A stretch of DNA of 64,000 nt, from positions 186,001 through 250,000 of the forward strand of contig NZ_QJKM01000003.1 in the NCBI RefSeq assembly GCF_003425685.1. Reading direction: 5' to 3'. Positions 20,568 to 29,900 of this stretch are shown piece after piece. This stretch comes from Rhizobium terrae. Its GTDB lineage: Bacteria; Pseudomonadota; Alphaproteobacteria; Rhizobiales; Rhizobiaceae. The stretch's first letter is position 1, and the number at the start of each line of letters is the position of its first letter. The notes under the pieces are model-generated. The model had not been told where the DNA came from and did no database searches. It worked only from the letters and a program-made list of their open reading frames with translations. Made by a program: the position numbers and the translations under genes.

Positions 20568-21451
20568 CGGGCATTTTCCCTCTGCTCGCGCGCCGCATCG
20601 GCCGCCAGCACGGCATCCGCCATCATCAGCGCATCGCGGTTGGCCGCGACATTGTGGACCCGGAAGATCGCGGCTCCCGCCAGCCGCAGCATGACGGTCG
20701 TGGCGGCGGTGCCGACATCCCGTTCGTCCGCCTTCTCCCGGCCCGTCACAGCGCCGATGAAGCGCTTTCGCGAGGTGCCGGCCAGAAGCGGAAAGCCGAG
20801 CCGGTGAAGCTCCGAAAACCGTGCCAGCAGTTCGAGGTCGTCGTCGCGGTCCTTGGCGAAGCCGAAACCCGGATCGAGCACGATCGCCTCCTCGTCGATG
20901 CCGGCAGCGCGGGCGATCCGAAGCGATTCGGAAAGAAAATATTCCTGGTCGACGATCCTGTCGGCGAGCTGTTCGCGGCCGCGGCCGGTGTGCATGATGC
21001 ACACCCCCGCTCCCGTCCGCGCCGCCACACCGGCGATCTCCGGCTCCCGCTGCAGGCCATGCACGTCGTTGACGATATGGGCACCGGCGGCCATCGCAAG
21101 CCTTGCCGTCTCGGCGCGGTAGGTATCGATCGAAATCAGCGCATCGGTCTCGGCGGCGAGCCTCTCGATGACCGGCAGGACACGGTCCTGCTCTTCGGCA
21201 GGCGTCACTTCCACCGCGCCCGGCCTGGTCGATTCGCCGCCAATGTCCAAAATCGCTGCGCCGTCGCGTACGCAGGCCAGCGCATGCGCCACCGCCGAAT
21301 CACGGTTCGCATGGCGGCCGCCGTCCGAAAAGGAATCGGGCGTGACATTGACGATCGCCATCAGGTGACCTTTCGGGCCGAGCTCGAGGCTGCGCCCCCG
21401 GCCGACCCGCCAGGCCACGGGACGCCACGGCCTGTTGCGCGGAGATGTCAC
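20564..21451 (-). CDS. folP: Dihydropteroate synthase
   Basis: A 295-residue DHPS, the sulfonamide target, joining pABA to the pterin pyrophosphate. The pterin-binding signatures NVTPDSFSDGG, ILDIGGESTRPGA, HIVNDVHGL and the C-terminal SRKRFIGAVTG are all present. The start is placed at GTG 21451 (then TSPRNRPWRPVAW); TTG three bases upstream is an alternative, and a further ATG at 21652 would add 67 unlikely residues. First gene of the fol operon. Confidence 0.94.
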   Translation of the reverse strand: MTSPRNRPWRPVAWRVGRGRSLELGPKGHLMAIVNVTPDSFSDGGRHANRDSAVAHALACVRDGAAILDIGGESTRPGAVEVTPAEEQDRVLPVIERLAAETDALISIDTYRAETARLAMAAGAHIVNDVHGLQREPEIAGVAARTGAGVCIMHTGRGREQLADRIVDQEYFLSESLRIARAAGIDEEAIVLDPGFGFAKDRDDDLELLARFSELHRLGFPLLAGTSRKRFIGAVTGREKADERDVGTAATTVMLRLAGAAIFRVHNVAANRDALMMADAVLAADAAREQRENAR

Positions 21452-21557
21452 CAACCGTCCATCTGTCGAAGGGTAACGCAAAATTTGATGCCTTTGTGTT
21501 GCGCTCCGGCTGGCTATGCCCCAAGGTCTCCATAAGTTCAACGTCGCAGGCCATAGA

Positions 21558-22178
21558 ATGTTTTCAACGCGCAGGGTCCGCCGGGTTTTCGGTGCAATTC
21601 TCTTCTCCTGCGTGATCCCTGCGGCGGCCTCGGCCGAACCCGTCATCAACAAGACCTATGCCTATTTCAAGATCGGCGGCCGCACGGCGGAAGATCTCGA
21701 CAAGGAACTGGAAAGGCGCGGACCCTTGACGCGTACCACCGGGCATCGCCACCCCGGCGCGACCGAAATCAAGTTCGGCGGCGACGTCACCTATGTGGAA
21801 AAAAGCGGCCGCTGTTCGGTCGGCGGCGTACGCGTGACGCTGCGCACGCATATCATCCTGCCGCGCTGGGCCAATCGCGGCCGTGCGACTGCCGACCTCG
21901 GCTTCATCTGGGATACGCTGTCGACCGATATCAAGCGGCACGAAGAGCGGCACGCCGAGATTGCCCGCAACCATGCGCGCCAGCTGGAGCGCGAGCTGCT
22001 GACGCTGCCGCCCGCCAGAACCTGCGATGCTCTGGAAAAACAGGTGGCGGAGATCACCCGCCGAAGTCTCGAAAGCCATGACCGGGAGCAGCTGCGATTC
22101 GACCAGGTCGAAGCCGCGAATTTCGACGCCCGGATGATGCGGCTCCTGCAATACCGCATGCAACGCAAGGGCAAATAG
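21558..22178 (+). CDS. DUF922 putative secreted metalloprotease
   Basis: A 206-residue protein with a signal peptide (about residues 1-26, ending PAAASAEP). The HEERH pattern in the long helix (IKRHEERHAEIARNHARQLE, about residues 130-150) matches HExxH, and the family, DUF922, is described as predicted zinc-dependent secreted proteases. A conserved YFKIGGRTAEDLDKELERRGP segment lies just after the signal peptide. It is divergent from folP, with about 100 bases between their starts. Activity is inferred from the family only. Confidence 0.82.
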   Translation: MFSTRRVRRVFGAILFSCVIPAAASAEPVINKTYAYFKIGGRTAEDLDKELERRGPLTRTTGHRHPGATEIKFGGDVTYVEKSGRCSVGGVRVTLRTHIILPRWANRGRATADLGFIWDTLSTDIKRHEERHAEIARNHARQLERELLTLPPARTCDALEKQVAEITRRSLESHDREQLRFDQVEAANFDARMMRLLQYRMQRKGK

Positions 22179-22441
22179 CCCTTCGCCACCCAAAATCAGG
22201 CCCGTAACCGCATGAAGCTTTTGCGAGGCTTGCGCGCGCTCCTGTCAATGACAGGTGATTTATGGTGATGGTCTAAAATACGATTCTCGGATAGAACCTA
22301 AGACATAGCTTACCTACCGAAGCTTCAGGAAAACGAAGCGAACAAGGTGGATAGCCGAGAAATTCGCGTGTTTGCGGCCTCTAGGCCCCTGTGTCGCACG
22401 CAGCTTGTTTGGTGTCCCCGGATACCGTTTCCGGCGTTTTG

Positions 22442-22467
22442 GTTCCAGTTCAGTTCCGGTTCAGTTC
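22442..22467. promoter_or_regulatory. LexA-like tandem GTTC repeats
   Basis: Three GTTC tetramers spaced 11 bases apart (starts at 22442, 22453, 22464) give two overlapping GTTC-N7-GTTC units, the alphaproteobacterial LexA pattern. Further GTTCs at 22448 and 22459 share the same period. Confidence 0.4.
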
Positions 22468-22529
22468 TCCTGGCGCGTCTTCAAGCCGAAGGTGTTTCCT
22501 CCCTCGCCTGTCGGTGATGCGCCCGCCTT

Positions 22530-22569
22530 GCCTCGCTTGCAGCTTTTGCTGAGCGAGGCTTTTTTTTTG
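22530..22569 (+). terminator. Strong intrinsic terminator
   Basis: Stem GCCTCGCT / AGCGAGGC with inner CAGC/GCTG and a TTTT loop, followed by nine T's (22560-22568). The best terminator in the window, with no plus-strand gene close upstream. Confidence 0.9.
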
Positions 22570-22597
22570 CGCGCAGGACAGGAAGCGGCGGCGGGCT

Positions 22598-22918
22598 TCA
22601 GGCCTGCCGCTCGGGCACGTTGACGACAAGGCCGTCAAGTTCCGGCTTCACCTTGATCTGACAGGAAAGACGGGAATTCGGCTTCACCTCGAAGGCGAAA
22701 TCCAGCATGTCCTCCTCCATAGGCGCCGGCGGACCGACCCTGTCGGTCCATTCCTCGTCCACATAGACATGACAGGTGGCGCAGGCGCAGGCGCCGCCGC
22801 ATTCGGCCTCGATGCCGGGAACGGAATTGCGAACGGCGTTCTCCATCACCGTGGAGCCGGGTTCTGCGTCGAGCTCAAAGCGCGTTCCGTCGAAGGCAAC
22901 GATGGTCAGTTTCGTCAT
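22598..22918 (-). CDS. 2Fe-2S ferredoxin, plant/adrenodoxin-like
   Basis: A 106-residue ferredoxin. The cluster ligands are Cys40, Cys46 and Cys49 in [11 protein letters not shown] and Cys86 in LSCQIKV; the GxxVPGI loop and the EEDMLDFA helix fit the adrenodoxin/ISC Fdx class. It carries electrons in the cytoplasm, for example to a P450, a dioxygenase or the Isc machinery; no partner lies adjacent. The HPt gene stands upstream on the same strand, 149 bases away. Confidence 0.93.
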   Translation of the reverse strand: MTKLTIVAFDGTRFELDAEPGSTVMENAVRNSVPGIEAECGGACACATCHVYVDEEWTDRVGPPAPMEEDMLDFAFEVKPNSRLSCQIKVKPELDGLVVNVPERQA

Positions 22919-23067
22919 GATCTGGAAATCCGGGATGTTGAAGGGGCAGGTACTTTATTCGCGCACTCTATTTAAGGGCGCTGTCTTCCGATAAAACCCC
23001 GGTCCAGTCAACATTTTCGGGCGTCTTCGATTGTTCTCAAGACGCCGTCGGCACAAAACTAATGCCT

Positions 23068-23442
23068 TTAGCGGCAGAGCTTATTGATGAAGTTTTCGGC
23101 TTCCACGACGGCTGCGCTGACGGCAGCGCGCAATGCAGTGTCGCCGGCATTGTTCTCGAGGTTTTCGGCGGCGGCCGAGACCTTGAAGGCGCCGACGGCG
23201 CTTGCAGCCCCCTTCAGCCGGTGGGCGGCGGCCAGGATGGCGTCGGTATCGGGGGTCGCCATGTCGTGCAATGCGCGGCGCGCCTGGCGGGCGAACATCT
23301 GGAGGACCTCGACTTCGAGCGCCTTGTCGCCCATCGTCTGAGTCGCGAGGTGGACAAGATCGATCGGACGGGATTGCGAGGGGCAAACACCCCGGAGAGT
23401 TTCGGGAGCCTCGAACGCGATACTGACCGCTGCCATTGCCAT
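23068..23442 (-). CDS. Orphan HPt domain phosphotransfer protein
   Basis: A 124-residue protein that is one HPt domain. The phospho-accepting histidine is His74 in AAAHRLKGAASAVGAF, the classic HxLKGxA motif, in a four-helix bundle pattern with a helical N-terminal lead (DLVHLATQTMGD). HPt proteins pass phosphate between hybrid kinases and response regulators. No kinase or receiver gene is adjacent; CckA is 10 kb away. It is divergent from the growth pole ring gene, with 472 bases between the starts, and this neighbour relation is itself conserved in some relatives as far as I recall. Confidence 0.85.
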   Translation of the reverse strand: MAMAAVSIAFEAPETLRGVCPSQSRPIDLVHLATQTMGDKALEVEVLQMFARQARRALHDMATPDTDAILAAAHRLKGAASAVGAFKVSAAAENLENNAGDTALRAAVSAAVVEAENFINKLCR

Positions 23443-23914
23443 AATCTGTTTTCCCTGTTGTTATTCTGAGGATGTCCCGAATTGTGCGGGACAAAGCCCG
23501 CTATCCCGTTAAATTCCGGCACAATCTGGGCCGAAATCTTCCCATATGGTTAATTTCTGCTAAGCTCCCGGGATTTTAGGACTTTTGCATCTTCTTATGG
23601 TTTAAATCCTGTTAACAACATTCCGCACACCCTGTCGCGAGACGGCCTTATAATTGTGCGGGATGGCCGAATGTGCCACTACAGTACGACTAAGGTGGCG
23701 GGAAATAACGTCCTTCTGCCGCGGATGGCAGGTTGGTAAGCTTTCATTATCATCCGTTTGAAAGAACGGCCGTCCGACCTGAAAGTGAATGGGAAATTCC
23801 AGAACTCCGGTTTCGGAGAGGGAATTTCCGGCAGGCAGTGTTCCACCTTTCGGTCTGCAGGCGGCAGGACGTCGGGTGGAATGGCCGGGCGAGTATGTAA
23901 CGAGGCGTAACCGC
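23443..23914. other. Divergent promoter region of HPt and growth pole ring genes
   Basis: A 472-base gap without a gene, markedly AT-rich for this genome (about 23540-23680). It contains ATGGTTAA (reverse complement of TTAACCAT) and TTAA-N7-TAAG (23546-23564), and TTTAA-N6-TTAA near 23602. An open frame from 23789 reaches the growth pole gene in frame but lacks a ribosome site and family likeness. Confidence 0.6.
23546..23564 (-). promoter_or_regulatory. Candidate CtrA site before HPt / growth pole gene
   Basis: Reverse-strand TTAACCAT (23546-23553) joined to TTAA-N7-TAAG (23550-23564), one base off the full TTAA-N7-TTAA CtrA consensus. The site lies about 100 bases before the HPt start. Confidence 0.35.
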
Positions 23915-26900
23915 ATGGCGAAGAAACCCAGCAGCGAGTCGATCGATGAGACGGCATTCCAGGCGTTGGAAGATGCCCTGAAAATCAATTTCAACGACGA
24001 GCAGTCACGTTCCAGATCCGTGCCGCATGCCTCGGAGGCCAGAGTGTCAGACACATCCAAGCAGCGCCAGTCGTCTCCCTATCAGGATGATGCCGCCGAC
24101 GCCTACCGTCCGAGCGCGCAGGAGCCCGCTCCGAAATCCCCGGCCTTCCAGCCGGCCAACGACCCGGGCAGGCGCTCAAGCGCCGCGATCCTGCGGACGC
24201 TGGAAGGCGGCTCGATGCGCTCGGCCATCCGTAACGCGGTGATCCTCTCGATCATCTGGGCTGTCGCCGGCATCGGCCTCGGCCAGATGATCTACGGTAG
24301 CCAGCTCTGGCAGATCACATCGGTTGCGGGCGTGCTCGCAGCTCCGGGCATCGTGGCGCTGGCCGTCGGCATCCTCATCCCGATCATGCTTTTCTTCGCC
24401 TTCGCCATCATGATGGCCCGGGCGCAGGACTTGAGAAACGCCGCCCGCTCGATGGCCGAAGTAGCGCTTCGGCTGTCCGACCCGGAGACTGTCGCATCCG
24501 AGCGGATCATGAGCGTCGGCCAGGCGGTGCGCCGCGAAGTCTCTGCCATGAACGAGGGCATCGAGCGCACCATCGCCCGTGCCGCCGAGCTCGAGACGCT
24601 GGTGCATTCCGAGGTCAATGCGCTGGAACGCAGCTTCACGGACAATGAACTGCGGGTGCGCGGCCTCGTGCACGAACTCGGCGCCGAGCGCGATGCGATC
24701 GTCAACCACGCCGAGCGCATCCGCTCGTCGATCGTCGGCGCCCATGACCAGCTCAAGGAAGAGCTGTCGCTGGCGACCGAGGAAATCTCCATCCGCCTCG
24801 CCACCTCGGGCGAGGCCTTCGCGTCGATGATCGAGACGCGCGGCGCCATGCTGATGGAAAAATCCAATGCCGCGGGCGAAGCGCTCGGCAGCCTCCTCTC
24901 CACCAAGACGGAGAACCTGCTGCAGACGCTCAACTCTTCCGGATTCGCGCTCGCCCACGAGTTCGACCAGCGGATGGAAGAGATCAATTCGGTCCTTTCG
25001 AAACGCGGCCAGGCGCTTCTCAACGAGTTCGAGACACGCGCCTCCTCGCTCGACGCCAATACCGAAAAGCTCAACGCAGCCCTCGCGGACCGCACGCGCC
25101 AGCTCAACGAAACCCTGCTGGCCCGCACCCGCGAGATCACCGAGGGGCTCGCCGACAGCGAAAAGAGCATCACCGGCTCGCTCGACGGCATTCTCTCCTC
25201 GCTCAACAACTCGCTCGCGGAACGCAGCACGTCCTTCCGCGAGAGCCTGCAGAATACCGTCGAAGACGTGGTGATGGATCTCGACATGCGCTCGGGCTTC
25301 TTCGAGGAGCGCCTGCAGGCGACCGTCGGCCAGCTCAGCACGACCTTCGACGAAAGCATCTCGCAGTTTACCTCGGCCTTCGACCAGCGCGCCGGCACGC
25401 TCGACAGCAAGCTGATGGACAGCCTTTCCCGCATCAACGAGACGGTTGCGAGCGGCTCCGAGGCAATGGAAAACATCCTCAGCTCCAGCATCGAGCGCAT
25501 CAGCTCGTCGCTGACCGACCAATCTTTCGCGCTCGCCACCACGTTCGGAACCGGTCAGGAAGTGCTGGATTCGATGCTGGAAAGTCGCTCGCGCGAACTC
25601 TCCGACGCGCTCGCCGCCCGCAGCGGCGAGATCCAGGATACGCTCGCCTCCCGCACCGGAGAGATCAAGCAGGGTTTCGCGGCCGCCCATCAGGAAATCG
25701 ACGGCACGCTCACCGCCCGCGCCGCGGAAATCCGCGACCTCCTGACATCGCGCACCGGCGAGATCCAGCAGGGCCTGGCGACTGCGCATCAGGAAATCGA
25801 CGGCACGCTTACCGCCCGCGCCGCGGAAATCCGCGACCTTCTGGCCTCGCGCACCGGCGAGATCCAGCAGGGCCTGGCGACCGCCCAGCAGGAAATCGAC
25901 GGGGCCCTCGCATCCCGCACGGCGGAGATTCGCGACGTGCTCGTCTCCCACACGGGCGAAATCCAGCAGGGTCTCGCAAGCGTCTACCAGGAAATCGATG
26001 GAACCCTCGCAGCCAGGACGGCGGAAATCCGCGACGTGCTCGCGTCCCGCACCGGCGAGATCCAGGAAAGCCTCGCAGGCGCGCATGAGAAGATCGATGC
26101 GACCTTTGCCGAGCGCAACAGCAGCCTTCTCAGCACCCTCTCGGAAAACCAGACGAGGTTCGAGCAGGGCCTGGCCATCCGCTCCGGCGCGATCATCGCC
26201 GCCCTTTCGAGCAGCCACGATCACCTGACCGAAGTGCTCAGCCAGAAGACCGCGGCGATCGACACCCTGATGTCCGGTGCGCCCGACCGGCTTGCCGGCA
26301 TGTTCGACGAAAAGGCGGAGCACATCGCCCGCACGCTTTCCGAGAGCGAGCAGCGGTTCAGCGCCGATCTCGGCCAGCACGCTTCGACCTTGCAGTCGTC
26401 TCTGGAGAGCAATCGCGAGCGGATTTCCGAAATCCTCGACGACAAGTCGATGGAGATCGCCACATCCTTCGCGCTCGGCGAGGACCGCCTCACCGGCATG
26501 CTCGACGAGAAGTCGGAAGCCATCGCCAAGGCGCTTGCGGAAACGGAACAGCGCATCGGCGGAGACCTCAGCCGCCGCACCACGGAAATCCACGAGGCGC
26601 TCAGCACCAACCGCGACCGGCTTTCCGAAATCCTCGACGACAAGTCGATGGAAATCGCCACCTCCTTCGCGCTTGGCGAAGACCGCCTTTCCGGCATGCT
26701 CGACGAAAAGGCCTCGCTGCTTGTCAACACGCTTGCCGATGCGGACAGCCGTATCGAACAGTCCTTTGCGGCGAGGGCGGAAGCGATCCGCAGCGCCTAT
26801 GCCGACAACCAGCTCAATCTCGACATCTCGCTCGAGAACCGGACCGCCGAACTCTCACGCGTCCTGGAAGCTGGCGGCGACCGCCTGGAACAGGCAGTCG

Positions 26901-29900
26901 GCGGCGCGACCGGACGTATCGAGACCGCTCTTGCAGGCGGCGCGCTGCGTTTCGAGAACGGCATGGCCGACGGTCTGGAACAGCTCGGAACCGCCCTCAC
27001 CTCGACGCAGGAGCGCATCGCCGCGACGATCGGGCTCGGCCACCAGCAGATGGCCGAAACGCTCGGTTCGGGCTACGAGCAGATCCGCGAAACGCTCGAA
27101 GAGCGCACCGGCATGATCGCCTCGACGCTCGGCCAGGCACAGCAGCGGATCGGCGGTCTGATGCAGGATCAGACGGCATCGCTCAGCACCACCGTCGCCG
27201 CCAGTGCAGGCATGCTGGAAATGTCGCTGGAAAATCATCAAAACGCCTTGCGCGACGCGATCGACACCGCTGGCCAGTCGCTGGAAGAGCGGCTGCGTGA
27301 AAATGTCGGTACACTTGCCGTCCGGCTGTCCGATGCGGCGGGCGAGATCGGCCGCTCGGCCGATGCCTTCTCCAACCGCATCCGGCAGACCGTCGGCGGC
27401 GTGCAGAGCGCGCTCGAAGAGACCGGAAGCCGGATCGAGACCACGTTCGGCGGCCTCGAAGGCCGTATCCGCGGCGAAATCCTGGAAGCGGCGCAGCTGG
27501 TCGACGATGCCGGCAACAACCTCTCCGCCACGCTCAGCAACCGCACGTCCGAACTCGAACGGGTCGCCGGCGAAGCGTCGGATCGCATTGCCGAGACCAT
27601 GGACGGCCGCACGGCGCGTATCGAGGAACGCCTCGGCACGATCGACCGGGCGCTGACGATCGGCCTCGACAACGTCACGAAAACGATCGAGAGCAAGGCA
27701 GTCGGCCTCGCCTCGACGCTGCGCGAAGCCGTCAGCGCCGCCGCCCAGAGCATGGACAGCGAAGCCAGCCGCTCGGCCGAGGTGCTGGCCCGCGCCGGTG
27801 CCGAATTCACCGAGGAACTCACCAACCGCAATGCCGAGTTCACCAAGGCGATCGAGGAACGCTCGACGCAGATCGTCGGCCGGATCTCCGAAACGCAGAA
27901 CCGGCTCGCCGGCCAGGCGGCAACCGTGGCGCATGCCTTCTCGGAAGCCGGCAACGCGATCGTCAACAAGGTGGCGGAAGCCGACAGCCTGGTGAAGCGG
28001 CAGGTCACGGCGATTTCCGAAGCGTTGGACGACGCGCAGAAGGCGCTCGGCGAGCGCGGCAACGACATCCGTTCGACGCTTGCCGATACCGCAAGCCAGC
28101 TCGACACCGCCATGGACGCCGTCGACCGGGCGCTCGCCGCCCGCGGCGATGCGATCCGTGCCGCGCTCGACACCCGTGCCCGCGACCTGAACTCCATGCT
28201 CGCCAGCCGCTCGGCCGAACTGTCCCGCCTCATCGACGAACAGGCCAAGCCGATGGTCGAGCATTATGCCGAGACCGGACGCGCCGCCGTCGAGCAGATC
28301 ACGGCTGCCGCCGAACAGGGTGCGGAACGCCTTTCAAGCACAGCCGAACAGACGACCGCCCGCATCCGCGACGAAAACTCGGCGCTGATCGACGCGATCG
28401 CCGCCCGCACCAACGACACGCTCACAGCCATCAGCCAGCGGACGGAAAATGCCGCAGGCACGATGCGTTATGTCGAACAGGGCCTGTCTGTCAGCGTCAA
28501 CAGCCTGATCGACAAGCTGGCCGAGAGCAATTCCAACATTGCCTCGATGGTCCAGCAGGCCGCTCAGGAGATCGGTACCGCGACCGATGCCGTGGCGCAG
28601 CAGATCGCCGAGGTGGATCGCAAGCTCGGTGCGACCGCGAGCCGCTTCACGCAGACCGCGACCAATGCCGCCGATATCGTCTCCGGCTCGACCCGCCAGC
28701 TCGAAGCCAATATCGAGCGGATGTCGGAAGCCTTCGGCGAGACGCTGCAGCAGGTCGGCAGCATCGTCGGCCGCTTCGACGAGCATTCGCGTGTACTGGC
28801 GGAAGCCTCGGATCTTCTGGGGGCTGCCCAGTCCAACCTCGTCAGCACGCTGGACGAACGGCAGAATGCGCTGCGCAGCCTTGCAGGCGGCCTCGTCAAG
28901 CGTTCCGAGGAAATCGAAGGAACGATGCAGAGCCTCACCAGCCTTGTCGACAGCGCTTTCGAGCGCGCCGAGGAGCGCTCGCTACAGGTCGGCTCGCGGC
29001 TTCGCGAAAGCCTGCATGCCTCGTTCGCCGATATCGGCCGCACGCTGGGCGAAACCCAGCATCGTGCCGAGGTGACGGCGGACGCGATGCGCGATGCGCT
29101 TGTCAGTGCCGGCAGCGACGCAAACCGCGCCATCGAGACGACGCTTTCGGAAGCGGAAAAGCGCACCCGCGAGCTTTCCGACCGGATGCGCGGCAGCATT
29201 TCCCAGTCGCTTGCCGATGTCGAAAAGCTGCTCTCGGATGCGACCAGCCGTTCCGGCAGCGCCGCCGAACAGCTTCGCGACACGCTGCGCGAATCCGTCG
29301 AAGAGGCGATCTCCCGCTTCTCCGGCGCGACCGAGGAAATCCGCCGCTCGGCGCACGATATCCGCAAGGAACTCGACTCGACCCGCTCGGAATTGAAACG
29401 CGGCGCCTTCGACCTGCCGGAAGAAGCCAAGGAAAGCGCGGCCGCCATGCGGCGCGCCGTCGCCGAGCAGATCAAGGCGCTCCAGGACATTTCGGCGCTC
29501 GTCGGCCGCTCGACGCAGAATTTCGAAATCTCCGAAGCTGCCGCCGCCCGTCCGGCTCCGGCTCCCCAGCCGGCGCCGCGTCCGCAGCCGCCGGCAGCCG
29601 CCATGGCGCCGCAGCCGGCCCAGCTGCCGCCCGCACCGCGCAACGATCCCTATGCCTCGAACTCGTTGCGTGGCAGCCTGCCGCTCGATCGCCCGGCACC
29701 GACAACCTCTCGTGCGCCGGAAGCTGCGCCACGCGGCGGCAATGCCAATGACGACGGCTGGATCAGCAGCCTGCTTCGCGGCGCCTCGCGCGATGAGTTC
29801 GCCGAACAGCAGCCGGCACCGCGCCAGCAGCAGCAACCGGTTCGCCAGGCCGAGCCGGCACCGGCACCGCGCACCAACGGCGACAACCGCAACCCGCGCC

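Larger units (their letters stand above)
22179..22597 (+). ncRNA. Gene-free interval with candidate small RNA
   Basis: No protein-coding gene is seen in this 419-base gap between the DUF922 gene and the ferredoxin. It holds a 13-base palindrome CTGTCAATGACAG (22242-22254), an 11-base-spaced set of GTTC repeats (22442-22467) and a strong terminator on the plus strand (22530-22569), 350 bases past the nearest upstream gene. A transcript of about 100 to 300 bases ending there is inferred. Its sequence also carries CU-rich stretches (CCTCCCTC near 22498) such as occur in Hfq-type regulators. No 5' end can be assigned. Confidence 0.4.

Noticed and set aside
23789..23914. N-terminal extension of the growth pole ring protein
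   Set aside because: Open in frame but its codons and residues look non-coding, and a ribosome site precedes ATG 23915, which also gives the length of known relatives.
25649..26143. CRISPR-like array, considered because of regular 99-base spacing
   Set aside because: Units are contiguous coding repeats without spacers, in frame inside one protein.
24176..26593. Open frame of 805 codons opposite the growth pole ring gene
   Set aside because: A mirror of the repeated Ala/Glu/Arg codons of the sense gene; its repeats follow exactly the sense repeats.
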